NCBI RefSeq assembly: GCF_035594125.1
Contig: NC_087190.1
Coordinates: 8,049,539-8,113,538, forward strand
Origin: Scylla paramamosain
Lineage: Eukaryota; Arthropoda; Malacostraca; Decapoda; Portunidae
Length of the DNA: 64,000 nucleotides
Direction: 5' to 3'
Under the pieces are notes generated by a model. That model searched no databases, was not told the DNA's origin, and saw only the letters and a program-made list of their open reading frames with translations. Made by a program: the position numbers and the translations under genes. Numbering within the stretch: the stretch's first letter is position 1; every line of letters begins with the position of its first letter. Below are positions 1 through 15,691 of the stretch, one piece after another.

Positions 1-255
1 TTTCTGGTAATGTTTCCTTTTCCCATATGCCTCGCATTGAATTTTGGTATGTAACAAGTTTTAAAAGATACAATATGAACGTTTTTTGGTAATGTTGTTT
101 TGTTTTTCCATACAGGGTGCTATTCGTGTTTTTTTAGCATTTTATTATCTAAGAAGCTAAAAAGCACTAATAAAAAGCATTCCTGTTAATATCGTTTTGT
201 TTCCTCAAATAGGGTCCTTTGCATGTATTTTGGTGTTTTTGTACATGACAAGGCA
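1..255 (+). repeat. Satellite array, family I, plus orientation
   Basis: Two and a half diverged monomers are seen, with GGTAATGTT boxes near 9 and 91 and a TTAATATCG box near 187. The stretch TTAATATCGTTTTGTTTCC followed by a CAAATAGGG box recurs almost exactly at about 62,552, tying this end of the window to the family I array near the other end. The array is interrupted by a LINE remnant at about 256. Confidence 0.85.
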
Positions 256-811
256 CATCTCATCTCTAGCTAAAACATCTTCTATGAAGTTTGATGTTCT
301 GAAACATCTCCGCCAGTTTTTCTCACCCCCCCCAGCTGCTAACTCTGTACAAGGGTCTTATCCGTCCATGTATGGAGTATGCTTCACATGTCTGGGGAGT
401 TCCACTCATACTGCTCTTCTAGACAGGGTGGAATCAAAAGCTTTTCGTCTCATCAACTCCTCTCCTCTAACTGACTGTCTTCAGCCTCTCTCTCACCACC
501 GCAATGTTGCATAGTTAGCTGTCTTCTACCGCTATTTTCATGCTAACTGCTCTTCCGATCTTGCCAAGAGTTAACCAGTATTCTCAATCAGTCATCCCTT
601 TCTCTGGTAAACTCTGGAACTCCCTGCCTGCTTTTGTATTTCCACCTTCCTATGACTTAAATTCCTTCAAGAGGGAGGTTTCAAGACACTTATTCATCAA
701 TTTTTGACCACTGCTTTGACCCTTTTATGGGACTGGCATTTCAGTGGGCATTTTTTTTTATTAGATTTTTGTTGCCCTTGGCCAGTGTTCTTCCTACATA
801 AAAAAAAAAAA
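256..811 (+). pseudogene. Jockey-like LINE remnant, reverse transcriptase C-terminus and 3' end
   Basis: The plus strand encodes pieces of the C-terminal region downstream of the catalytic RT core of an APE-type LINE: RHISSLAKTSSMKFDVL, then after a frame change in a C-run near 330 QLLTLYKGLIRPCMEYASH, then STHTALLDRVESKAFRLI, then LAVFYRYFHANCSSDL, then a C-terminal SGKLWNSLPAFVFPPSYD and SFKREVSRHL. The frame is broken by the homopolymer, by a TAG at about 511-513 and by what looks like an internal deletion between the FYRYFHANC part and the RVNQYSQS part near 571. The element ends in a short UTR with TTGCCCTTGGCCAGTGTTC and a poly(A) tail at 800-811, so it is a 5'-truncated retrocopy inserted in plus orientation. 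Clade assignment (jockey superfamily, no RNase H seen) rests on the recognised protein pattern. It is non-functional. Confidence 0.85.
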
Positions 812-977
812 CTAAAACTCATGCAAAACACCAATTATGGAAAATAGAACATCATTGCCAAAAAAAAAAAAACGTGTATATTGAGTTTTTTTTTCAGATT
901 CTTAGGTATTAAAATGCGAAAATGGATGCAAAACACCGTCTATGGGGTAACAGAACGACATTACCAGAAAAAAAAAA
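812..977 (-). repeat. Satellite array, minus orientation
   Basis: Two partial monomers read in reverse (CATGCAAAACACC, then ACGACATTACCAG). The polarity is opposite to the satellite left of the LINE, so either the LINE landed at an orientation switch or the switch formed around it. Positions 904-970 are repeated directly at about 1,584-1,660. Confidence 0.8.
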
Positions 978-1570
978 TTTCATAATATACGTTTTTGGTA
1001 ATGTTGTGTTTCTCGATATTGACTGCTGTTCATGTACGAGTATTTTAGGATTTTGGTAAAAAAAAAAAGAAGCTAAAAAAAAAACATTAATAATACACTT
1101 TTCTGTTAATATCTTTTCGTTTCCCAAAGTTGGGTAAGGTTTTGTTCTCCCATATAGAATGTTTTCCATACTTTCTAGCGTTTTGATTACTAATATACTG
1201 AAAAACACCCAAGTGACAAGTTTGTGGTAATGTTGTTCCGTTATCCCAAACAGGGTGGTTTGCCTGCATTTTTTTGGTTTTGCCATATAACAAGATGAAA
1301 AACATTTAAAACACACGTTTTTAGTAATGTCATTCTGTTTCTTCATATATGCTTTATATGCGTTTTGCCGATTTGGTATCTAACATGGGGATAAACACTC
1401 ATAATACACATTCTTAATAATGTTGTTCCGTTTCTCAATGCAGACTGGTATTCACAAGTTTTAGCCTTTTGGTACATAAGAAGCTGAAAAAAGCTCATAA
1501 TACTTCTTTTCGTTAATATCGTTTAATTTCCAAATATCATGTGATCTGCATGGATTTTTGCATCTTGGTA
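978..1570 (+). repeat. Satellite array, plus orientation, flanked by direct repeats
   Basis: About six family I monomers in plus orientation (GGTAATGTTG boxes near 990, 1,227 and 1,334). The stretch is bracketed by two direct copies (904-970 and 1,584-1,660) of one minus-oriented monomer segment that differ at only a few positions. Confidence 0.8.
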
Positions 1571-3206
1571 CCTAACAAGCTCAAGGTATTAAAGATATTA
1601 AAATGCGAAAATGGATGTAAAACACCGTCTATCGGGTAACGGAACGACATTACCAGAAACTTGTCATTTGGGTGTTTTTTTTTTTTAGCTTCTTACGTAC
1701 CAAAATGCTAAAACGCGTCCACTGTATATTGAGATACATAACAATATTGCCATAAACGTGGATTTTAAGTGTTTTGAGCTTCTTAGGGACCAAAACACCA
1801 AAATGGTAAAGGTACATTTTTTTCTTTTTACTTGTTAGGTACCAAAATCCCAAAGTGAATGCAAGACACCTTCTATGGGAAAAGAATACAACATTATTAT
1901 AAACGTGTCTTTTTTTCGGGGGGTTGCCTTCAAAGGTATTAAGTCGCCAAACTGCATGCAAAGTACCCTATATCAGAAGAAAACAACTTTATTAAAAACG
2001 TCAATTTTGAATGTTTTGTTTTTAGTTCCTTACGTAACAAAACGCTAAAACGCATGGAAAATATCCTTTATGGAGAAAAAGAACATTACCATGCATTTTT
2101 TAGAGTTTCTAAGCTCCTTAGGTAACAAAACACCAATAAGCATGCAAAACACCCTCAATCGGGTAACGGAATGACTTTAACAGAAACGTGTCATTTGGGA
2201 GTTTTGAGCATATTAGATTAAATCCTTGGAGAACACTCCATTTGGGAAAAGAAAAGAACATTATTAAAAATGTGTCTTTTGAAACTTTTTTGAGTTTCTT
2301 ACGTACCAAACGTGCTAAAACACATGGATAACACCATTTATGAAGAAACAGAACAGCATTACCAAAAGCGGGTGTATTGAAAGTTTTGAGCTTGTTAGGT
2401 ACGAGAACGCCAAAATACATGCAATACATACTGAGAAACGAAACGATATTACATAAATATGTATTATAAGTGTTTTTGAACTTCATAGGTAAGAAAATGC
2501 TAAAACACGTGAATATCACAATATATGGAAAAACAGAACAATATCACCAATAACGTGTATTATGAATATTTTTGAGTTTGTAAGGTACCAAAACGGTAAA
2601 GTTCATGCAAAGCACCCTATATGAAGAAATAAAACAACATTACCAAAAATGTGTATTAACCATAATTTTGAGCTTGTTAGATATCAAAATGCTAAAGTGC
2701 ATGCAGAGCATCCTGTATGGGAAAAGCAAACATTACAAAAAATTTGTGTTTTGAGTATCTCTCAGCTTCTTACTTACCAAAACACTGAAACGCATACAAA
2801 ACACTCTTCATGGAGAAACAGAAAAACATTAGCAAAAAAGTGTACTTTGAGATTTTTTAGAGCATGTTAGGTAACAAAACACCAAAATGCACGAAAATCA
2901 CCGGACATTGGGAAACAAAACGATATTAACAGAAACTTCTAATATGAGTATTTTTCAGCTTTTTATGTACCAACACGCTTAAACACGTGAATAGCACTCT
3001 ATATAGAGAAATAAAACATTACCAAAACTTATATTATGAGTGTTTTTCCTCATATTAGGTACCAAAATGCAAAAATGCATACAAAGCACCCTATATGAAG
3101 AAACAAAGCAACATTACCAAAAATGTGTAATGAGTATTTTTGAGGTTGCTAGGTACCAAAACGCTAAAGGGCATTATTGTAAAAGTGTCTTTTAAGTGTC
3201 TTTTGA

Positions 3207-3295
3207 GGTATTTTGCACGCGTTTTAACTTTTTGGTACGTAAGAGGCTTTTTGAGCCTCTTACGTACCAAAGAGTTAAAAAGCGTGCAAAATACC
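3207..3295. repeat. Near-perfect 42-bp foldback (inverted repeat)
   Basis: Arms at 3,207-3,248 and 3,254-3,295 are reverse complements with two mismatches, separated by the 5-nt loop TTTTG. The left arm is a piece of plus-oriented monomer and the right arm the matching minus-oriented piece, so a very short polarity flip sits inside a long minus array. DNA of this form can extrude a cruciform, and RNA from it would form a strong hairpin. Confidence 0.9.
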
Positions 3296-6120
3296 CTGTA
3301 TGAGGAAAAAGAATTACATTACTAAAAACGGAAGTTTTGAAAGTTTTGAGCTTGTTAGGTGACACAACGCCAAAATGCATGCAAATTAACTGATATTGGG
3401 AAGCGAAACGATATTAACACAAAAGTGTTTTATGATTGTTTTACAGCTTATGTAGCAAAACGCTAAAACGCTAGAAGCTTTATTCAGCTTCTTATGTGCC
3501 AAAAGGCTAAAACTTGTGAATATCAGTCTATATGGGGAAACCGAATAACAATACCAAAAACGTTTATTATGAGTTTTCTCCCATATTGCGTACCAAAACG
3601 ACGAAATACATGCAAAGAACTCTATGAAAAAAAAAAAAAAGATTACCAAATACGTGTATCATGAATGTTTTTTATCTTGTTAGGTACCACAAATTCCAAA
3701 GTGCATGCAAAGCACCCGATATGGGAAAAGAAGAAAACATTGCTAAAAACGTGTCTTATCAGTTTTTTTTTTTTTCCTTTTTAGCTTCTTACGTACCAAA
3801 ACGTTAAAACGCATGGAAAACATCCTTTATGGAGAATCAGAACAACATGGCCAAAAACATGTTTCGAGTTTTTTCTTGCTTGGTATTTACCAAAACTCCA
3901 AAATGCTTGCAAAACACCCTATTTGGGGTAACGAAAGGACTTTGCCAGAAACGTGTCATTTGGGTGTTTTTGAGCGTATTAGGCAACAAAACTGCAAAAT
4001 AGTATATAAAACACTATTTGGGAAAAAGAAAACATTAAAATAAACGTGACTTTTGAGTATTTTTCAGCTTCTTACGAGTACGTACCAAAACAATAAAACG
4101 CGGGCAAAATATCCTTTATGAGGAAATTTTACCCATAACATGTGTTTTCCAGCTTAATAGCTACCAAAACGCAAAAATGCATGCAAATGTCCCGATATGG
4201 GGAAACGAAACGATATTAACAGAATTTTGTTTTATGAGTATTTTCCACCTTCTTAGGTAACAAACCGATAAAACATATGAATAGTAATGTATAGGGAGAA
4301 ACAGAAAAACTACGAAAAACGTGTTATTTTCTTAGGTACGAAAACGCAACTGTTCATGCAAGGCATTTTATATGGGAAAAGAGAACAGCATTACTAAAAA
4401 GGTGTCTTTTCAGTGTTTTTATATGAAAAGCATATAAAATATGTAAAAAATATATAAATAAATAAATAAATAAAAACATGTTTTTGAGTGTTTTATTTTT
4501 TGTTTTGTTTTTATCTTACGTACTAAAGCGCTAAAACGCATTCAAAACATCCTTTATGAGGAAAATTATTATTTTTTTTTTACAAAAGCGTGTACTTTGA
4601 GATTTTTCAGCTGATTAAATAACAAAACGTTAATATGCATGCAAACCACTCTATTTGGAGTAACAACGTGTAATTGAGGTGTTTTTGAGCGTATTGACCA
4701 TCAAACGCTAAAATGCATTAATGCAACATTAGCAAAAAAAGTGTGTTTTAATTGTTTTGAGGTTCTTAGATAACAAAACGCCAAAATCCATCCAAAGGGC
4801 CCGATATGGGGAAACGAAACGATTCTAACAGAAATCTGTATTATGATACCAAAACCCCAAAACACTCTATATGGAGAAGCAGCATTACATAAAACGTGTA
4901 TTATGAGAGTTTTTCCAGTTATTCCAAAACGCCAAAATGCAAACAATGCACCCTATAAAAAGAATTACAACAACCTTACCAAAAACGTATATTATAAGTG
5001 TTTTCGAATTCTTTAGGTACCAAAACGTCAAAGAGCATGCAAAGCATCCTATATGGGAAAAGAATAAAAACATTACCTAAAACGTGTGTTTTTAATGTCT
5101 TGATTTTTTTTTTTTTTTTGAGCTTCTAATACACCAAAACCCTAAAACGTTTGCAAAATACCCTTTATGGAGAAACAGAATAGCATAACCAATAACGGGT
5201 GTTTTGAGTATGCATGCAAAAATGCATGCAAATCACATGATATTTAGAAATTAAACGATATTAACAAAAAGAAGTATTATGAGCTTTTTTTCAGCTTCTT
5301 ATGTGCCAAAAGGCTAAAACTTGTGAATACCAGTCTGCATTGAGAAACAGAACAACATTGCCAAAAATGTGTATTATGAGTGTTTATCCCTATGTTACAT
5401 ACCAAATCGGCAAAACACATATAAAGCATATATGAAGAAACAGGACGACATTATTAAAAACGTGTGTTTTAAGTGTTTTTTATTTTGTTATATAGCAAAA
5501 CCAAAAAATGCATGCAAACCACCCTGTTTGGGATAACGGAACATCACCACAAACGTGTCATTTGGGTGTTTTTCAGTATATTTTTAATCTAAGCGCTAGA
5601 AAGTATGGAAAACACTCTATATGGAAAAAGAAAACACTACCCAACTTCGGGAAACGAAAAGATATTAACGGAAAAGTTTATTATTATTGTTGTTTTTATT
5701 TAAGCTTCTTTTTTACCAAAATCCTAAAATACATAAACAGCAGTCAATATCGAGAAACACAACATTACCAAAAACGTTTATTATGAGATTTTTTTTTCCC
5801 GATGTTAAATATTAAAACTCCAAAATACATACAAAGTACCTTATATGAAGAAACAAGAAGAATATTACCAAAAAACAAACAAAAAAAATAATATTACCAA
5901 AAAACATGTATTCTTTTTAAGGTTGTCAGGTACCAAAACGCCAAACTGCATGCAAAAAAAATATGTATTGAAAAAGAAAAGAACTTTACCGAAAACTCTT
6001 ATGAATGTTTTTTTTTACTCATTTTCTTACGTACGAAAACTCTAAAACGCATGCAAAACGTCTTTATTGACAAATAACGTGTGTTTTGAGTGTTTTTCAG
6101 CTTATTAGGTACCAAAACGA

Positions 6121-6367
6121 TAAAATACATGCAAAACACCCTACTTTGTGTAATGAAACGACATTACCTGAAACGCCCCATTTGAGTTTTTTTTTTCTTT
6201 TTTTTTGCATATTAGACACCAAAAGGGTAAAAAGAATATAAAACAACGACAAAATGCATGCAAAACACCCTACTTTGTGTAATGAAACGACATTACCTGA
6301 AACGCCCCATTTGATTTTTTTTTTTTTTTTGCATATTAGACACCAAAAGGGTAAAAAGAATATAAAA
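6121..6367 (-). repeat. Recent local tandem duplication of one monomer
   Basis: Two head-to-tail copies (about 6,121-6,244 and 6,250-6,367, period about 127 bp) share the unusual markers CTACTTTGTGTAATG, AACGCCCCATTTGA and ACACCAAAAGGGTAAAAAG. They differ mainly in the length of an internal T-run. The near identity contrasts with the divergence of neighbouring monomers. Confidence 0.85.
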
Positions 6368-8823
6368 CTTATATTACCGGAAAAGAGAAGAAACCAACAT
6401 TATCAAAAACGTGTCTTTTGAGTGTTTTGAGCTTATTACGTACCAAATCGCTAAAACGCTGAAAAACTCAATGGGAAAACAGAACATCATTACCAAAAAC
6501 TGGTATTTTGAGTGTTTTTGAACTTGTTAGGTACTAAAACGCCAAAATACATGCAAATTAAATGATATTGGGAAATGAAAAGATATTATTATTTTTGTGC
6601 TTGTTACTTAACAAAACAAACAACATTATAAAAAAACTTCTTTTGTGTGTTTTCTGCTTCTTATGTACCAAAACGTTACAACGCGTGGAAAACACCACTT
6701 ATGGAAAAACAGAACAACATTAACAAAATCATGAGTTTCTTTTATTTTTTCCATAAAGTTAAGAAGCAAAACCCGAAAATGCATGCAAATCACCTTATTT
6801 GGGGTAAGGAAATAACATTACCAGAAACGTGCTTTTTATTATTATTATATAAGGCATCAAATGCTAAAAAAAAAAAAAAAAAATCGTGGAAAACACTCTA
6901 TATGTAAAAATAAAAATGCTTCATTAAAAACGTGTCATTTGAGTGCTTCTTACGCACCAAACTGCTAAAACGCATCCAAAACACCGTTAATGGAGAAACA
7001 AAAACATCAGCAAAAAAATATTTCTTTTGAGTGTTTTTGAGCTTGTTAGGTACCAAAACACCAAAATGCATGCAAATTACCAGATATTGGGAAAAGAAAC
7101 GATTTTAACAGAAATGTTATGTCTTTTCAACTTTTTATGCAATAAAATGCTAAAATACATGAATAACGCTCTATATGGAGAAACGGAGAAACATTATGAA
7201 AAACTTGTATTATGAGGGTTTTCCACATATTAGATACTAAAACTCGAAAATGCATTCAAAGAACTATACTCGTATATAAAGAAGCAGAACAACATTACCT
7301 ATGTACTATGTAATGTACGTGTACTATGAGTGTTTTTCCTTATGTTAGGTACGAAAACGCCAAAATACATACATGAAGAAACTCTACATGAAGAAAAAAA
7401 TGAACAACATTAACCAAAAACGTGTATTAAAAGTTTTTTGAGCTTGTTACGTACAAAAGTGCCAAAGTGCATGCAAAACATCCTTTATGGAAAAAGAAAA
7501 GAGTGTTTTACGACTTCTTGCGTACCAAATCGCTATAACGCATGCAAAGCGCTTTTTTTTTTTTTTATGGAGAAATAGAATATTACCAAAAATGTGTATT
7601 TTGAGTGTTATCCAGCTTTTTAGGTACTAAAACGCCAAATGCACGTAAAGCACTCTATTTGAGGTAACGAAATGACATTACAGGAAACCTGAGTATTTTC
7701 TAGCTTATTTTTACCAAAACGCTAAAGTGGATGCAAATCACCCTATTTGGGGAAAACAAACAACATTGTAAAAAACGTGTCGTTTGAGTGTTTTTCTTCT
7801 TACGTATCAAAACGCTAAAATGCATGCAAAACATCCTTTATGGAGAAACAGAACAAGATTACCAAACCTGTGTTATAAGTGTTTTACAGCTAGTTAGCAA
7901 AACTCCAAAATGCATGCAAAGCAACTTATTTGGGTCAAGGAAACGACACCACCAGAAACATGTTACATGCGTGTTTTTTAGCATATTAGGCAACAAACGA
8001 TAAAGAGCATGGAAAACAATCTATATTTGAAAACAAAACATTATGAAAAACGTGTCTTTTGAGTGTTTTTTTTTTCTTTTTTTAGTTTCTTACGTACCAA
8101 AACGCTAAATCGGGTCCAAAACACCTTTTATTGGGAAAAAAAACCAGCAAAAATGTGTTTTTTTTTGTTTTTTTTTTAGCTTGTTAGTTAACAAAACGCC
8201 AAAAATGCAAGCAAAGGAACCGATATGGGGAAACAAAACTATATTAACAGAAACGTGTATTAGGAATTTTTATCGGGTTTTTAGGTGAGAAAAGGCTAAG
8301 ACAAGTTTATGGCATTCTATATGGATAAGCAAAACAACATAAAAGAAAAAAACGTGTATATTGAATGTACTTAAAGGCCAAATTCCATGCACGACACATC
8401 TAATGGTAAAAGAAAACAACGTTACCAAAAACGTGTCTTTTCAGTTTTTTCTTTCTTTTCTTTTTTTTTTAAGCTTGTTTGGTACCAAAACACCGGTGTA
8501 TACAAAAATTATCTTTATAGAAGAAAACACAATACTAAAAAAAAGTATCTTTTCTTTGTTTTTTTCAGCATATTACATATTAAAACGTTAAAACGCATGC
8601 AAAACGCCCTTCATGGAGAAATAGAAAAGCATTGCCAAAAACGTGTGTTTTGAATTTTTTTTTTTAAGATTGTTAGGTACTAAAACGCAAAAAATGCATG
8701 CAAAGCTATATTTAACGGTAATGAAACGATATAACAAGGAACGTGTCATCTGGGTGTTTTGAACATATTATGCACCAAAAAACTAAAAAGCACGGAAAGC
8801 ACGCAAAAACAAAACATCATTAT

Positions 8824-9001
<178 letters not shown>

Positions 9002-11697
9002 AGTGTTTTCAGCTTCATATGTACTAAAACGTTAATGTACGTTTCGTTTCCTTTCCACATGTAGTATGGTTTGGATGCACTGAAAATACATGTTTTTGGA
9101 AATGGTGTTCGGTTTTTCCACATAGCAGGTATTCACACGTTTTAGCGTTTTGGTACCAAAGAAATTCAAAACATACATATTACACGTTTCTCATAAATTC
9201 CTTTCTTTTCTCCATATGGGGTGATTTTCAAACATTTTAGCGTTTTGGTACATAATGTGAAAAAAACACTCAAAAAGCACATTTTTGGTAATTTTATTAT
9301 CTTTCATCCTTTTTAGCGTTTTGGTATCTAAAAAGCTCTAAAAATCTCATAATACATGGTTCTTGTAATTTTTTTTTTCGTTTCCTAATAGTGCTTTCCA
9401 TGCATTTTATTTTTTTTCTACGTAACAGGCTCAAAAACATTCAAAATACAATTTTTTTTTTCTGTTTCTCTGTCAAGCGTGTTTTGCATGTGTTTTAGGG
9501 TCTTAGTAGGTAAGTAGCTCAAAAACACTCAAAAGTTACATGGTTTCATTTCCTATATAGTGAGCTTTCGATGCTTTTTCGAGTTTTCGTGCCAAGCATG
9601 GCTATAAACATTCAAAAGACATGTTACTGGAAATGTCGTTTCGTTGCCCAGTACATGGTGCTTCACATACATTTTAGCGTTTTAGTACATAACTGTGAAA
9701 AAAAAAAACTCAAAATACACTTTTTTGGTAATTTTGATCTTTTATTCATATAGAGTACTATTCGTATTTAGGTACCTAAGAAGCTCTAAAACATCAAATT
9801 ACTCGTTTCTCGTAATATCTTTTCGGTTCATTATATAGGATACATTGCATCCATTTTGACGTTTTTCTATGTAACAAGCTCAAAAACTCTAAACACACGT
9901 TTTTTGATAAAGTTGTTCTGTTCCCCATAAAGGGTATTTTACATGTGTTTTAGCGTTTTGGTACATAACTAGCTCAAAAACACTCAAAATACACGCTTTT
10001 GGTTAAGTAGTTTTGTTTTTCCATATTTGGTTCTTTGCATTCTTTTAGTCTTTTGGTGCTCAACACGTTCATAAACACTGAAAAGATACGTTCCTTTAGC
10101 AATGTTAAAAACGCTTAAAAACATGTTTTTGATAATGTTGTTCTGTTTCTCGATGAAGAGTGCTATTCACAAGCATTAGCGTTTTGGTACCTAAGAAACT
10201 AAAAAAAAAAAAAAACAATGTACATTTCTCAAAATATACTTTCTGTTTTCCATATATGGTGCTTTGCAATCATTTTGGCGTTTTTTTTTTTAGATAAGCT
10301 AAAAAGACTCAAAATTCACGTTATTGTGTTTCTCCACAAATTTTGTATGCGTTTTAACGTTTTGGTACGTAAGAAGCTCAAAAACACTCAAGAGACACTT
10401 TCTTGATGTTTTTATTCCCATATAGGGTTATTCCCCTGCTATCTGGCGGTTTGATACCTACCACTCTCAAAAACATTCAAAACACATCTGCCTTTGGTCC
10501 TATAATAATACACGTGTCTCGTAATGTCCTTTTGTTTCTCCATATAGAGTGCTTTCCATGCATTCTGGCGTTTTTTGTAAGGAAAAGAAAAAAAAATTTT
10601 CTTTTTTTTTGTAATGTTATTCTTTTCTCTATAAAGGGTGTTTTACATGCGTTTTAAGGATTTTGAAAATATTCAAAAGACACGTTTTTGGTGATGTTGT
10701 TTTGTATTCCCATATCCGGTGTTTTGAATGCTATTTAGCGTTTTGTTGCTTAACACGCTAAAAATCACGCAAAAGACGTTTCATTTCCATATATAGGGAA
10801 TTTTGCATCCATTTTGGCGTTTTGGTACCTAACACTGTAAAGAATATTTTAATTACACGTTTTTGGTAATGTCATTTTTCTCCATAGAACGCTATTTATG
10901 CGTATTAGCGTTTTGGTACCTAAGAAGCTCTAAAACACTTATAATACACGTTTTTCGTAATGTCCTTTGGTTTCGCCATATAGGGTGCTATGCATGCATT
11001 TTTAGTGTTTCGTTACATAACATGGTGAAAAACACTCAAAAACCACGTTTTTGGTAATGTTATTATGTTTCTCCATTAAGAGTACTATTCAGTTGATTTA
11101 ATGTTTTGTACTTTAAGAAACTCAGACACTCATAATACACGTTTCTCGTAATTTCCTTTCGTAATTTCGTAATTTCGTAATTTCCTTTCCTTTGCATGTT
11201 TTTTGGTGTTTTTGTATGTAACAAGCTCAAAACACTCAAAATACACGTTTTTGGTGATGTTATTCTGTTCCTCCATAAAAGGTGTTTTGGATGTGCTTTA
11301 GCATTTTGGAACGTAAGAAGCAAACGCTTAAAAGACACGTTTTTGGTGATGTTATGTTGTATTCTCATATAGGATACTTTCCATGCTAATTAGGATGTGT
11401 TGAATAAATACAAAAGACATTTTTCTTGTCATGTCGTTTCATTTACCCCTGAAGAGGAATTTGCAAGCACTTTGGCATTTTATAACGTAACAATGTGAAA
11501 AACACTCAAATTACACGTTTTTTTTCGTAATTATGTACTGTTTCTCCAAACAGTGTGCTACTCATGCGTTTTAGCGTTTTCGAGCCTAAGAAGCGCAAAA
11601 TCACTCATAATACACGTTTCTCGTGATATGTTTTCGGTTCCCCATATAGGATGCTTTTGCATGCATTTTGTCGTTTTGGTACCTGAGATGGTTAAAA

Positions 11698-11852
<155 letters not shown>

Positions 11853-13620
11853 AAAAAAAAAATTTTTTTTTCTCCATTAAGAGTGCTGTTCACGCTTTGT
11901 AGCGTTTTGGTACCTAAGAAACTCAAAAACACTCATAATACGTGTTTTTGTAATGTCGTTTTGCTTCATCATATAGAGTGCTTTGGATGCATTTTGGTCT
12001 TTTTGTACGTAAGAAGCTGAAAAACACTAGAAATATCCGTTTTATTTATTTATTTATTTTATTTTTTTTTATGAAATACACGTTACTTTATGATGGTTGT
12101 TTTGCACGCATTTTAGCGTTTTGGTACATAAGGTCAAAAATACTCTATAGACGCGTTTTTGCTTTTTCTTCAAATATGGTGCCTTTTTAGTGATTTGGTT
12201 TCTAACACAAAAGCAACAGAAGAAACATAATGTCGTTTCGTTTCATCATTAAGAGGGCTTTAGATGCATTTTGGTGTTTTGGTACCTAAGTGCGAAATAC
12301 AGTCAAAATACTCTTTTTATGTAATGTTGTTCTGTTTGTCCATATAGACTACTACTGAGCCGTTTTAGCGTTTTGGTACTCATTATACACGTTTCTCGTA
12401 ATGTCCTTTTGTTTCCTTATAAAGGATGCCTTGTATACTTTTTTGGCGATTCGGAACCTAACAAAGTGGAAAACACCAAAAACACGTTTTTTTGCGTTTT
12501 GGTGCCTAAAAACTCGAAAAAACACTCGTAATACATTTATCACTTATTGTCCATTCGTCTATTCATAGAGTGCTTTGCATGCATTTTGACGTGTTTTTTT
12601 TTTTCTTAGTAAGAAGCTCAAAACACTGAAAATAAACGTTTCGGGCAATGTTATTGTTTCTCCAAAAAGGGTTTTTGCATGTGATTTAGCGTTTTTTTTT
12701 TTTTTATGTAAAAATGTAAAAAAAAAGTTTAAAAATACAGGTTTTTGCAATGCTTTTTTTCCCCAAATGGATTGATTCCACTGCTTTTTAGCGTTTTACT
12801 GTTAATGCACTGAAAATAAAAACACTTAAAAAACACGTTTTTGATAATGTCATTTTATTTCACCATATAGCTGGCTTTGCATGCTTTTTTTGCATTTTTG
12901 GTAGCTGAAAATGTGAAAAACACTCAAAATATACATTTTTGGTAGTGTTGTTCTGTTTCTTAGCGTTTCCGTGCTTACCATGCTCAAAAACACTTAAAAG
13001 ACACGTTTCTGGTAATGTCGTTTCGTTTCCCCATATAGGGTGCTTTACCTACATTTTGCGGTTTTAGTACCTGATTATGTGAAAAACACTCAAAATACAC
13101 TTCTTTGGTAATGTGTTTCTTGCTTTAGAGTGATATTTATGCATTTTAGCTTTTTTATACCTAAAAATCTAAAAACTACAATGCACGTTTTTCGTAATGG
13201 CTTGATGTTTCCCCATATAAAGTATTTTTCATGAATTTTTAAATTTTTCTATGTAACAAGCTCAAAAACACTCAAAATACACGTTTTTGCTAAAGTTATA
13301 TTGTTTCTCCTTAAAGGATTTTTTGCATGTGTTTCAGCGTTTTGGTACGTAAGATCCCTCAAAACACTTATGAGACGTTTTCTTTATAATATTGTTTTGG
13401 TTTCTCATATAGGGTGCTTTCCATGAACACTCATGAAACTCAAATGACACGTTCCTGGAAATTTCGTTTCCTTTGGGTGTTTTGCATGCATTTTGGCGTT
13501 TTGGTACCTAACTAAGTGAAATACACTCAAAATACACGTTTTTGGCAATGTTGCTCTGTTTCTCCATATAAAATGTTATTCACTCTTTTCAGTGTTTTTG
13601 GTACTTCCAAACGGAAAAAA

Positions 13621-13740
<120 letters not shown>

Positions 13741-13856
13741 GTCTCTCGTAATGTCATTTTGTTTCCCCATATACGGTACTTTGCAAGCATTTTAGCGCTT
13801 TTTTTACGAAATAACCCCAAAACACATAAAATACTTGTTTCTAGTTATGTTATTTT

Positions 13857-13904
13857 GTTTCAACATAAAGGGTAATGCATAAAAAACCTCTTATATGTTG
13901 AAAC
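13857..13904. repeat. Inverted repeat at a plus-to-minus orientation switch
   Basis: GTTTCAACATA at 13,857-13,867 and its exact complement TATGTTGAAAC at 13,894-13,904 flank a 26-nt loop. Monomers to the left read plus and those to the right read minus, so the hairpin is the hinge of the flip. Confidence 0.85.

Positions 13905-15691
<1,787 letters not shown>

Noticed and set aside
909..1346. Many 60-150 residue frames across the window with repeated words such as ILAFWYLRSSKTL or MQNTLYGET
   Set aside because: The same peptides recur wherever the ~97-bp monomer is in frame, on both strands. They are repeat translations, not a gene family: no stable starts, splice pattern or conserved length.
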